NCBI GenBank assembly: GCA_031213475.1
Contig: JARUPZ010000005.1
Coordinates: 6,010,988-6,074,987, forward strand
Direction: 5' to 3'
DNA from: Nereocystis luetkeana
Taxonomy: Eukaryota; Sar; Phaeophyceae; Laminariales; Laminariaceae
Length of the DNA stretch: 64,000 nucleotides
Below are positions 44,260-54,267 of this stretch, piece by piece. Each line of letters begins with the position of its first letter. Positions within the stretch are counted from its first letter, which is position 1. A program made the translations under genes and the position numbers. The notes under the pieces are model-generated. The model was not told the DNA's origin and searched no databases. It was given only the letters and a program-made list of their open reading frames with translations.

Positions 44260-44911
44260 GTCTGACGCCAAGGGGCTGGGCATAGTTGACGAACGCAGGG
44301 CGGAGACGGCAGTCTGGGTAGCAAGGTACCAGGCGGATTAGCAGGGAGAACCTGGCTATACTACTCGTACCACAAGCTGCTGCCGCCACCTGGAAGGTGC
44401 TTTGGGCTTTGGTCTGTCTGTTATTTCCCCTTTGTTATTTTTCCTTGTTACCTTCGTCTTGGTTCTTTGTCTTACTCTGTTCACAAGCAGTGGTGTTTTT
44501 GTTATTTCTTCTTTTTTCCAGCTCGTTCTTTTTCAAGTGTTGGCCACCTCGCCTGCGGGGGGGGGCCACGACAGATTGTTTCTCTTAGATTTTGGTTTCA
44601 TTTTTCTTCTTTTTCTTTTTCGATTTGTCTACCTTGTTTTTGTTTTCTCTTTGATTGTTTCTTTTCGTTTCACTATTTCATAGATTGCGTATGTCGTGCC
44701 TGTCGTATCTAGTATGATGACATGGCTTTGCATTGCCCACTGCAGTGCACACTGCACACGTGGCAACGTAGTATCTCTGTGGCGTAGCTTTGTAACCACA
44801 GAACTTGTATCTCTTCCAGGATTGAAGAATCGGCACGGACACTGGTTGTGCTGGATGTCGACGGGTAGAAAGAACGGTTTAATGTGAAGAACACACACAC
44901 ACCCAGACACA
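44260..44911 (+). mobile_element. LINE 3'-UTR fragment (copy 4) with complete 3' end
   Basis: Aligns with the 3' UTRs of copies 2 and 3 from 'tctgacgccaaggggctggg' to the terminal hairpin 'ctgtgg...ccacag' (44778-44802), 'gtcgacgggtag', 'ggtttaatgtgaag' and a tail 'aacacacacacaccc'. It is truncated at 5'. LINE copy 3 begins 3 bp after the tail. Confidence 0.9.
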
Positions 44912-44914
44912 CCC

Positions 44915-46156
44915 TTAACAGGAGAAGTCCATCAGCAATGGAAAGATGCGATCATCAAGGTCCTTCACAAAAAGAAGGATCGAACTGACTGCAACAACTA
45001 TAGAGGGATTTCGCTTGTTGCCCACGCAGGCAAAGTGTTGTTGAAAATCGTCGTGTCCCGCCTCAGCAACTACTGCGAGACCGAGGAACCACTCCCTGAG
45101 GAACAGTGCGGCTTACGCCCCGCACGATCAACGATTGATATGTTGTTCGTCGTGCGCCGGCTGCAAGAGCTCGGACGACAGAGGAAAATTCCCTTATACG
45201 TGTGCTTCATCGACCTGCAGAAAGCGTACGACTCTGTCGACCGAGAGCTGTTATGGAAGGTACTCACACGCTTTGGCGTACCAACCAAGATGCTGAGAAT
45301 TATCCGTAATTTCCACGATGGCATGCGGGCTCGCGTGCGTACTGATGACGGCGAGCACTCGGAATGGTTTGATGTCACGCAGGGGCTGCGGCAAGGCTGT
45401 GTACTATCACCGTTACTGTTCAACGTGTTCTTCGCTGCTGCGTTACACGTCGTACTAGTACGCTTCAGCCAAGACGAAGCCATCCTAAGGGATTTGGTCC
45501 AACTCAGTGAAGCTGGAGTAGTTCGAACAGGGAAGGAGGAGCCATTGGCGTGCGTGCGAAGGTCTGTATGGGGCATGTTGTACGCCGATGATGCAGGAAT
45601 TGTCTCGAAGTCGGCTGAAGGGCTCGCGAAAATGATGACAGTCATCGTGACTGTCTGCGAAGCAGCAGGCCTCACGGTGTCGGAAAAGAAGACAGAGACA
45701 ATGGTCCTCCAAACACCAGACCAGACAACCCTCGCACCACCGCTCGTCATCGAAGCGGCAGGCCAGAGGTATAAGCAGACGACCCAGTTCTTATGCCTAG
45801 GCGGCGTTATCCACAAAAACGCTGCGCTCTCGCTCGAAATCGGCCGACGGATCCGCCTCATGCGAGCATGCCTCAAACGGTTCGGCCCGGAGTTGTATGA
45901 TAGGACGACCGCCCCCCTTAGCCTTAAAGTCCGAATGCTGAAGGCCGAGGTGATTGAGACCCTGCTGTACGGGTGTGTGACGTGGACCCTCAGAGCGGAA
46001 CACTTTGCCAAGTTTCGAACGGCTCACCACCAAGTCCTGTTGCGAGTCATTGGCATCCAGCGCCGACTTCGTACTGACCATGCCACCCTCTCGTACGCGA
46101 AGGCCCTCGAGATGACGCGTTGCGAGAGTATCGAAACGACCATTGAATATTCGTAA
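44915..46156 (+). pseudogene. LINE reverse transcriptase, copy 3 (RT core intact, ends missing)
   Basis: One uninterrupted frame of about 413 codons: [56 protein letters not shown] (motif A), [15 protein letters not shown] (motif B), [13 protein letters not shown] (motif C, catalytic Asp pair), [12 protein letters not shown] (motif D), [10 protein letters not shown] (motif E) and [10 protein letters not shown]. It stops at TIEYS because of a 7 bp insertion. The first RT block (GPDGLPDE) and the whole endonuclease are absent, so the element cannot be autonomous. A Met at 45035 is internal. Confidence 0.9.
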
Positions 46157-46667
46157 ACGGCGGCTCTTCTTTGCGGGGGGCGTGGCACGGCAAAGCAAGG
46201 AGCGATTACCCAGTCGGGTAATGTTGGGGGCGATAGCTGGGGGGGAGAACCCGAGACCAGGCGGACAGCTTAAGACTTGGCATAGATGCATAGTCGAAGA
46301 CCTTAGGGAGTTCCGAGCCACCGAAGGGTCAACGGAAGTTGCCCCCTTGGTGTTTGGAGTTGAGACCGCGTTGTGGTCCACTGCAGCCAAAAAGGCGGGG
46401 AAGTGGTACCGGGGGATCCTTGAAGCAGCCGAACGGTTCATGGTGAGGTGGCTCGAGGCTGGGGCTGAGATGAGTAGGCAGCGCCGCGCATCCGCCGTGG
46501 ATGGTGTCCAAGGGAACGGGGGTGGAGGGGGCAACAGGAGAAGTGGCAGAAAGCCCGACCAAGGGAATGCGGAGAGGGGGGGGAACAGGAGGGGTAGAAG
46601 GGAAACGGCGGTAGACGAAAGTAGGAAGGAGATGGCAGACAGGGTAGCAAGGCACCGAGTCGACTAG
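46143..46667 (+). pseudogene. LINE ORF2 post-RT C-terminal domain, copy 3
   Basis: 174 codons, nearly identical to 39017-38493. It has [31 protein letters not shown] and EDLREFRATEGST, and ends VARHRVD. It is out of frame with the RT by the shared 7 bp insertion. Confidence 0.85.
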
Positions 46668-47370
46668 GAAGTAGAACATAACCATACTACTAGTCCTACC
46701 AACTGGTGCAGCTGGTTCGAACGTGGTCTTCCCTTGTCTTCTCTTTTTGTTTTGTTTTTTTCTTTCTTGCGCTGACTCTCCGTGATTTTCATTTTATTTT
46801 TTTTCTCTTCCTTTTCTGATTGATAAAAGACGTACTGAAGGAGCCGTGTGGCGTAGTTGGATGACGAACCTGCTCTGCTCGTTTCGTTTTGTCTGACGCC
46901 AAGGGGCTGGGCATAGTTGACGAACGCAGGGCGGAGACGGCAGTCTGGGTAGCAAGGTACCAGGCGGATTAGCAGGGAGAACCTGGCTATACTACGTACT
47001 CGTACCACAAACTGCTGCCGCCACCTGGAAGGTGCTTTGGGCTTTGGTCTGTCTGTTATTTCCCATTTGTTATTTTTCCTCGTTACCTTCTCCTTGGTTC
47101 TTTGTCTTACTCTGTTTACAAGCAGTGGTGTTTTTGGTTATTTTTTTCTTTTTTCCAGCTCGTTCTTTTTCAAGTGTTGGCCACGTCGCCTGCGGGGGGG
47201 GGGCAAGACAGATTGTTTCTGCTAGTTTTTGCTTTCATTTGTTTCTTCTTCTTTTTCGATTTGTCTATTTTGTTCTTTGTTGATTGTTTCATTTCGTTTC
47301 ACTATTTCATAGATTGCGTATGTCGTGACTGTCGTATCTAGTATGATGACATGGCTTTGCGTTGCCCACT

Positions 47371-47703
47371 GCAGTCTCTCTCTCTCATCCCATTCATTTT
47401 CTTCGCACATCTTCTTCTCTCTCTCCTTCCAACTCGTAACTCAGATCCGGGGTCACATCGCAGGCTCTTCTCCCCCCTTCCCGCTACGGTACGTGCCTTC
47501 ATTTTTATCGCGAGAAGATTTCAGCCTTTTCTTCCCTCGTCGACTCGCATCGAATTGTGTCTACCCACGCTGCAAGGCGCTCTCAACGATTGAATCCTTT
47601 TTTATTTTTGCAAATAAGTCAAAGTCCGACCCACCTGGGGCTCGAACCCAGGACTCAAACAAGTAGAATTCGAGGTTAACCACTTGAACCACCGGGGCGA
47701 CCG
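47371..47703 (-). mobile_element. tRNA-derived SINE, full length, in LINE copy 3 3' UTR
   Basis: Read on minus: a tRNA-like head (47703-47635) with an A box 'tggttcaagtgg' and a B box 'gggttcgagcccc', then a unique body ('ctttgacttatttgc', 'aaaaaaggattcaatcg', 'ctgaaatcttctcgcg', 'aatgaaggcacgtacc') and a (GA)n-rich end 'gatgagagagagaga'. The LINE sequence resumes on either side ('cccactgcag' / 'catactgcacacg'). The boxes suggest pol III transcription. No clear target duplication is visible. Confidence 0.9.
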
Positions 47704-47744
47704 GCTATTGCATACTGCACACGTGGCAACGTAGTACTGAGTAT

Positions 47745-48380
47745 TTCTGTGTGTGTGTGTTCTTCACATTAAACCGTTCTTTCTACCCGTCGACATCCAG
47801 CACAACCAGTGTCCGTGCGATTCTTCAATCCTAGAAGAGATACAAGCTCTGTGGTCACAAAGCTACGCCACGGAGATACTACGTTGCCACGTGTGCAGTA
47901 TGCACTGCAGTGGGCAATGCAAAGCCATGTCATCATACCAGGTACTAGATACGACAGGCACGACATACGCAATCTATGAAATAGTGAAACGAAAAGAAAC
48001 AATCAAAGAGAGAACAAAATCAAGGTAGACAAATCGAAAAAGAAAAAGAAGAAAAATGAAACCAAAATCTAGGAGAAACAATCTGTCGTGCCCCCCCCCC
48101 GCAGGCGAGGTGGCAAACGCCAACACTTGAAAAAGAACGAGCTAAAGAAAAAAAAAAAAAAAAAACCATAATGCTTGCAAACAGAGTAAGACAAAGAACC
48201 AAGGAAAAAAGTAACAAGGAAAAATAACAAAGGGGAAATAACAGACAGACCAAAGCCCAAAGCACCTTCCAGGTGGCGGCAGCAGTTTGTGGTACGAGTA
48301 GTATAGCCAGGTTCTCCCTGCTAGTCCGCCTGGTACCTTGCTACCCAGACTGCCGTCTCCGCCCTGCGTTCGTCAACTAT
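47745..48380 (-). mobile_element. LINE 3'-UTR fragment (copy 5), inverted
   Basis: Starts with the tail side 'gtgtgtgtgtgttcttcacatt' and runs through the hairpin and 3' UTR to 'gcgttcgtcaactat', where it is truncated. It carries the insert TACCAGGTA at 47936, absent from copies 2, 3 and 4. Its tail abuts the end of copy 3. Confidence 0.9.
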
Positions 48381-48512
48381 CTGTGGCGTAGCTTTGTGAC
48401 CACAGAACTTGTATCTCTTCTAATAGGATTGGAGAATCGGCACGGACACTGGTTGTTGTGCTGTATGTCGACGGGTAGGAAGAACGGTTTACCAATGCGA
48501 AGAACACACACA
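48381..48512 (+). mobile_element. LINE terminal 3'-end fragment (copy 7)
   Basis: Only the last 130 bp: hairpin 'ctgtggcg...gaccacag', 'acactggttgttgtgct', 'gtcgacgggtag' and a tail 'aacacacacagcacc'. It joins the truncated end of copy 5 head to head. It differs from the others by small insertions ('cttctaatagg' for 'cttctagg'). Confidence 0.85.
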
Positions 48513-49674
48513 GCACCAGATACTCGTAGCGTGGGTAAGTCAAGTGAAAAATTACTTACAAGGTATATTATACCTGGTATGGTATTTATTATGTTAACAA
48601 TAAAGGTACCATACGCGTGGCGATCGTTGATACCTGGTATTCCTGTGGTAGTGAAAGGTTCGATTGCTGCTCCTTTTTCACTGCATACGAGTATATATCC
48701 GCGAGTCTTCACTCTGACAGCACTCCAGATAGCAGGCAGGAGTGTTCTTTCGTGTTCACGACTACCGTGCGTTTCGTACGTTGCAGGCAGCATTCCAGAC
48801 AGCAGCCGCTGTAGTCAGCAGCCACAACTTGGTGGGTGGTGGGAACGGGGATACTCTGCTATGTTAGAACTGGTTCCTGGTAGTTGAGAGGAGATTTACC
48901 CGCGGCCATGTTATAAGTTCAGTTTTGTACTTCGGTCTTTTTATCTTGTGTCGTATGTGCGCTTTCTTCGCCTCGTCGTGTATTTTTAGGCAGCCGAATT
49001 TCGATTTTTTGTGGTTTTTCGGGTCTTCCTAATGCTCCAGCACCATGTTGTGTGACCACGGACGCCTTCGTCAGACTGCAGAGAGTTACTGTGAGAACAA
49101 CAAACAAACAACAACGCGTACCCATATCTGGTAATAATACCTGCAGGTACCATACCTAGTAAAAATACCTGCAGGTACCATACCTGACGCAATAGATTTT
49201 CCGAATTCGGGGAGACGGAAAAATAAAAATGAAATTAAATCGTACTGGAGAAACGAAAAGATTGGTATAATAAAGCCAGCGAAAAAATATTTCCGAATTC
49301 GGGGAGACGAAATCGGGGAAACGAAAACGAAATGTAGCAAATGAAATGCTGGCTACCTATTACGTACGTTTGCGTCGTTTATACCTGTATTTGGGTGTGC
49401 TGGAGGGAAAACAATTTATCGTTTCGTCCCAGAGGGAAGGAGTTTGTATCAGGTCATTTGGCTGCATGCATTTTGTCACTAATTATTTTGCCCGACCAAG
49501 CAACGGACGAAGAACAGCAAGAGAGAGGCCGCACCATCGCAGCACCAGCAGGAGCAGAGGTCCTAACTACAATAACTCTGCCCCCAACCACCTCTCACCA
49601 CCAAAACGAACCGTGCGTCTTTGCCCAACGTTCTGTCCATTGTATTGCACAAAGTCCTAGGATTTTCCACGGGC
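48513..49674. other. Upstream region of the tyrosinase-like gene; small repeats only
   Basis: Direct repeats 'taatacctgcaggtaccatacc' / 'aaatacctgcaggtaccatacc' (49134, 49164) and 'ttccgaattcggggagacg' (49198, 49290) occur. No TATA box can be chosen with confidence. Short frames have no motif. Confidence 0.4.
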
Positions 49675-50604
49675 ATGGCAAGGGACGGGCAGTCACCGCC
49701 GCAGTGCCAGGCTTCCTATGGCGCCGTTGCGGGGAGTCCCGACAGCGAGGACGCTCCGGCCTCGAGAACACGGTATGAGCATGGTGTAGAGTCCGCATTT
49801 GAAGACCGAAACAACAGCAACAACAACTTCAGCAGCAAGAATAATGGTCAGCCGCCACTGTTCAACCACAGTACCGCACCGATGGCGTCGCCCAGCCGCG
49901 CTTCCGAGAGAAAGAGATGGTCTTCTTGGTGGCGAGTGGGCACGATTACGGTCGCAGCAACGGCGCTGTCCGTCGCCTTCAGCATGTCGAACCTTGGCAG
50001 CTATTCATCGGCGGCGGACAGCGCGATGTTGGGTGCAACAAGTAACGGAGGAAGCGTTGACGCTGGCAAGCCGTCCCAGCTTGCCCAGCAGCAGCAGCAG
50101 CAGCAGCGTGCCGGGCCGACCATCATGGAGACGGAGGCGGCGGCAGAGGTGGCGGCGACCTCGGAGGAGCTCTCATTCGTGGCGATGAACGACTACACTC
50201 GACGCGGGGATATTGTCGGCTTGGGTTACTCCTGGCTCGAGGGAGGGGTATTGGTGGAGCCTTATCGTGACACAACTCTCGAGGTCGTGTCTCCGCGAGA
50301 GGGGATGACATACTCTTGGGCGATCACGGGGGCTGCGGGGTCGGGGGAAGGGGGAGGGGTTGCACTTGGCGAGTACGTGGGGGAAGTGGTGAATGTCATG
50401 TTCTTGAAGGAACCCATGTACACGGTCGTCCTCCAAGAGAGAGACGGCAGCGGTGGCGCCGATGCTGCTGCTGTTGCAGGGGGTGCTGTTGCTGGGGGTG
50501 TGGTAATCAGGAGCACCTCGGTCGACGTGTTCTGCAAATACGTGCGGAGAGAAATCAGGTCGCTCTTTGACGACGAGCGCGATGAGATGTTCGATGCTAT
50601 GAAG
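49675..50604 (+). CDS. Tyrosinase-like membrane-anchored protein, first exon (partial gene)
   Basis: 310 codons from ATG 49675 (context 'gggcATGg') to a GT donor (AAG|GTGGGT at 50604/50605). Residues 1-84 are polar and Asn/Ser-rich. Residues 85-105 (WWRVGTITVAATALSVAF...) form one membrane span preceded by KRW, so a signal anchor with the rest outside or in a lumen. A polyQ tract lies at 138-144. From 168 a globular part begins (FVAMNDYTRRGD, EPYRDTTLEVVSPREG, SWAITG, VNVMFLKEPMYTVVL). The end, KYVRREIRSLFDDERDEMFDAM, resembles the segment just before the copper-binding core of stramenopile tyrosinases. The copper-ligand histidines would be in later exons; I could not find them in the window, so the gene may be truncated. 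Confidence 0.6.
50083..50106 (+). repeat. (CAG)n in the coding exon, polyglutamine
   Basis: The CAG run is in frame and gives a short polyQ within the low-complexity linker after the membrane span. Confidence 0.9.
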
Positions 50605-50955
50605 GTGGGTTTCTTCTTTCGCTTCGTTTGTTTCGGTGTTTGTTGTACTGCCTCTGTACGCCGGTTGCGCTTTTCTCAAGTATAACCAGATACCATACCC
50701 GGTACGTATCATACATACGGTTTGGAGTACATTTTCATACGACACGACGGCTGAGGTGTGTAGTGTCGAATCAGACGACGGGTAGAGGCAGTAGAGAGAC
50801 CGGTTTAATATGAAAACCACACAGACCAGGGGTATACATACACGTATACACGTATACACGTATAAACGTATTTTTGTATACACTCTGTTTGTTGTACCGT
50901 ACCACTGGTATATTTTGGTGCAGGACCTGGCGTCTTGCCGTGTGCGCAAAGCAAA
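50605..50955 (+). other. Putative intron or 3' flank with a LINE 3'-end-like trace
   Basis: Starts with GTGGGT. At 50770-50825 'cgacgggtagaggcag...ccggtttaatatgaaaacc' resembles the LINE terminus 'cgacgggtagaaag...cggtttaatgtgaagaac'. I see no tyrosinase copper motif in any frame. Confidence 0.35.
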
Positions 50956-51241
50956 GCAGCAGCAGCAGCAGCAGCAGCAGTCTGCTGCTGTGTGCCTCAG
51001 GCGCTGCTGCTGCTGCTGCTGTGCGACCGTAATGATAATACTACATTTCAATAGTACTCGTAGTGTTCTTGATCACTACTGGCACCGGCTTTGCTATGTG
51101 ATGACCAAATCAGCCATGGAAGCAAGGTGCCAGCTTTTGGTTCGATACAGCTCGGACAGATCATCGATTCCGTGGTAGATCCTTCAGGGCAAGCATATCC
51201 CTGTTTTAATTGAAAAAACTAAAAAAAAACGTCAGCTGTGA

Positions 51242-51274
<33 letters not shown>

Positions 51275-51516
51275 ACTGGTACTGCTGCTGCTGTGCGGCC
51301 GTGATGATAATATCACATTACTCTATTAATAGTACTCGTAGTGTTCTTGATCACTACTGGCACTGGCTTTGCTATGTGATGACCAATCAGTCATGGAAGC
51401 AAGGTGCCAGCTTTTGGTTCGATACAGCTCGGACAGATCATCGATTCCTTGGTAGATCTTTCAGGGCAGGCATATCCCTGATTTAATTAAAAAAACAAAA
51501 AAAAAACGTCAGCTGT
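50956..51516. repeat. CTG-headed tandem duplication, unit about 275 bp
   Basis: Both units begin with CAG/CTG runs (50956-51020; 51241-51292). They then share 'gatgataata', 'tagtactcgtagtgttcttgatcactactggcac', 'ggaagcaaggtgccagcttttggttcgatacagctcggacagatcatcgattcc', and an end at 'aaaaaaacgtcagctgtgag'. The units are highly similar, so the duplication is recent. Confidence 0.9.
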
Positions 51517-52935
51517 GAGTTCAATCGATCGGCAGATCGGTCGATACTCAACCGTGCAAGCTGCGTTGTGTCAGTATGATCCAACCCTTTTACAGTTTAG
51601 TACCGCAGTCCCGTTTTGGGTACAAAGCACTTGGAATTAGACTGGTATGTCCCCTAAACGGGACTGCTGTAGCACTAAATGGGGCTAAGCTCATGTTGCC
51701 TGGCGGGAGCCCTGTAATCTACATGCTCTACCACGTCCAACTGCTGTAAAATCACTACCAGGTACCAGGTACCTGGTGCCTGGTACATCGTGATATTTAT
51801 TATTAATAATAGTATTATGAATAATATCAATGGTGACACCCGAATGTCTGGTTTCCCTCTTGATATCAGAGTCGCCTTCTTGTTGCTGGTTTTCTCAGAA
51901 CGAGGGTGTCCTGTTCTGCTGTTGGTCGCACACGTTGCCCGACTTGGATCTGTACTATTATGCAGATCTAGCACAGCTTGTCACAAAGGCAGGTGAGGAA
52001 CTTACAGTAGATGATACCAGGTGTGTTGTACTACTGCTGTACATAGACATAGATCATGATCTGTCCGAGGTGTGGTATATTTGAAGAACTTACGTACAAA
52101 TAATACGGTACGACGAATAAACGTCCATACAATTATACGTACAGCAGTACGACGACAGCAGTATATGCCTGGGGTACAGCAGTATCAGGGATACTTTAGG
52201 TTGTACACTACAGCTGTTGAGGTATTTTGTTCCTGTTGGGATCATGGTATATTTATGGGCGAAGACCCAACCCAACCCCTAGCCCTATCCCTGACCCCAC
52301 ACCGCACCAAAACGGGCCAAAACTGGACGCCGCGTTCGCATCGAACCTGGAAAATTCTCAATCGCGACGACGATCCCGAAGTACAGACCACAGACCGCGC
52401 AACGCAATTTTTACCTAAAAAACACCGATAAAGATCCGAGTTCACAAATTGTAAAACCCACTCGGATAAAATCGTGATACACCGAACTCGATAACATACC
52501 AGGAAACATTTGCTGTATCCTCTCCGCAAAATCACATGCTATTAATACATCAATACCAACATGGTATCATGTGTATCCTGTCACGCACATGAATAATACA
52601 TGGTACCTGGTTTTTATACTGCATACCCTGGTAGACCGCAAGTGTAATAATACCGTACCAGTACTCGTTAATACGTACATCTCACATCTCCTGTTTATTA
52701 TTTAATGAGAAACCCAGGCTAAGCTTGACAGTAAAAATGACGGTCCTCCACCAAAAAAAGGAACATCGATCGCGTAAGCCGACCTAAAAGCTGGTACGAC
52801 ACACACGGCGGTTACCAGGTTCGAGTGAAATAGTAATAGTCCTATACCGCTGTAGCGGTTGTGCTATTAATACCTATTACTCGTACTGCTTGTAAGGCGT
52901 CTGTCACGGTTTTTATTTTTCGGATATTACCGTAC
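51517..52935. other. No gene seen
   Basis: TA-rich DNA with many TACCAGGTA-like strings (51757-51785: 'taccaggtaccaggtacctggtgcctggta'). A degenerate CCCTAA-like tract, 'cccaacccaacccctagccctatccctgacccc', lies at 52267. Frames up to 119 codons have no motif. Confidence 0.35.
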
Positions 52936-53020
52936 GCCGGTCGCCCCGGTGGTTCAAGTGGTTAACCTCGAATTATACTTGTGTTTGAGTCCTGGGTTCT
53001 AGCTCCAGTGCAGCAATAGT
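52936..53020 (+). mobile_element. SINE tRNA-like head, isolated
   Basis: 'cggtcgccccggtggttcaagtggttaacctcg' (A box) and 'gagtcctgggttctagctcc' (B box) match the head of the 47.7 kb SINE on its sense strand. Homology ends after the B box, so the body is missing or replaced. Confidence 0.75.
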
Positions 53021-53254
53021 AAAACGATGATATGTACACGTATTAGGCCCGTCACGGTTTGCCTCCTGTATGGGGTCCAAAACCAGTTTCGGCCGGCTCA
53101 GGGACCGGCCATAACTGGTGTCTGGTTTCGTCTGGCCGGGCCATTTCCGATCGAAATACATGAAATATTTTAGAGTTTTATGTTTTTTGCCCATCGATAA
53201 GATTCGATAAGTCGGATCTGGCACGAGTTTTTCCTAGATCTCTCTACAAGCCCT

Positions 53255-53870
53255 GTTTTGTTGTCCGGTTTCGGCTCCCATAAGAGTCAGCCTTACTCTT
53301 TCGGGACCCGAAACAGGAAAACAAAACAGGATTTCCCCTTTATGATGTTGAAAACCTCACAGCCGATGGGAGATATTATTTGGTATGCCCCAGCAGGAAA
53401 AAGCGGCACCGCCGATGATTCCTCGCCTCACAGGGCACCAGGTGACGCCGTCTGTGGCTATATGCTCCACTGCTCTGAGATAATGCTCACTATCAAGTCT
53501 GCGGGTCGTTGATGCTGTGTGGCCGGAGTTCTCGCTCGAGGCGTAAAAGCCTGACCCTTTTCTGGCCGTTTTGTATCAGACGAAATTGGGATGCATCAAC
53601 AACCCTCAAACTTGGTAGCGAGCACTCTCAGAGTAGTGGAGCATATGGCCCCGAAGGTTTGACGTCAGCTCGTTCCCTGTGAGGCGAGGAATCGGCGGCG
53701 GCGGCAGGTGCTGTGTGTTGAAAGCACAGGTTTTTGTGTTTGGGCAGTGATCGGAAATGGCTCATGTTTACCATCGGCACTACCCTTGGGTTTCTACATG
53801 ATGAAGGGAAATCGTGTTTTGCTTTCCGATTTCGGCTTGCCGAAAGATTCAGCTTCAGTTTGTGAAACTG
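53255..53870. repeat. Imperfect inverted repeat pair with about 160 bp spacer
   Basis: 53280-53480 and the reverse complement of 53640-53870 share 'aaaaca.gatttcccctt.at.atgt', 'gccgatg', 'gattcctcgcctcacaggg' and 'atatgctccac'. It could be a foldback or MITE-like element. The flanks carry further 'ctttcggga/cgaaagattca' similarity. Confidence 0.65.
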
Positions 53871-54049
53871 AATCTCTACTTCGGAAATTGCAGATCTGTC
53901 TGTCTGTCCGTCTGTCCGCATCCCTTCTATTTTCGAACTTGAATTACAGTAGTTCAGCCATATTAGGTTGTTCCAATGATCGATATAGTCGTTCGTTGCA
54001 GATGATATTCATACGATGTTTTCGACTCTTACAGACCTGATATACTGAA

Positions 54050-54262
54050 GCATACCATACCACCAGGCAATATTGAGCAAATATTAAATCCACCACACCG
54101 TACCATCATATCATAGCACCAAGATACCATATCACATCCCGTGATTTTTCCATATATTATATCCAATAAACAGTACCATCATACCATATCATCAAACGAT
54201 ATAACATACCCTGCCACACCACACACCGTACCACCATACCATATCCGTACTGTACCAGCACC
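54050..54262 (+). repeat. Degenerate ACCATACCATAT simple sequence
   Basis: Variants of 'accatatca', 'taccatcat' and 'caccacacc' fill the segment. No fixed period. Confidence 0.6.
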
Positions 54263-54267
54263 ACCCG

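Larger units (their letters stand above)
44915..47744 (+). mobile_element. LINE, copy 3: 5'-truncated, RT to 3' UTR
   Basis: Begins abruptly inside the RT (at 'ttaacaggagaagtccatc', matching 40245 on minus) and runs to the 3' UTR, which is interrupted by a SINE (47371-47703) and ends at 47744 against copy 5. It is almost identical to copy 2 in inverted orientation across about 2.7 kb. Confidence 0.9.

Noticed and set aside
43765-44265. 166-codon plus frame after poly-C
   Set aside because: Pro/Leu/Ser bias from C-rich DNA; no domain, and it overlaps the start of a LINE fragment.
47635-47703. tRNA-like segment with A and B boxes (also 52936-53020 and 63770-63830)
   Set aside because: Each is, or resembles, the head of a SINE. 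Acceptor-stem pairing is poor and the segments continue into SINE body, so no functional tRNA gene is called.
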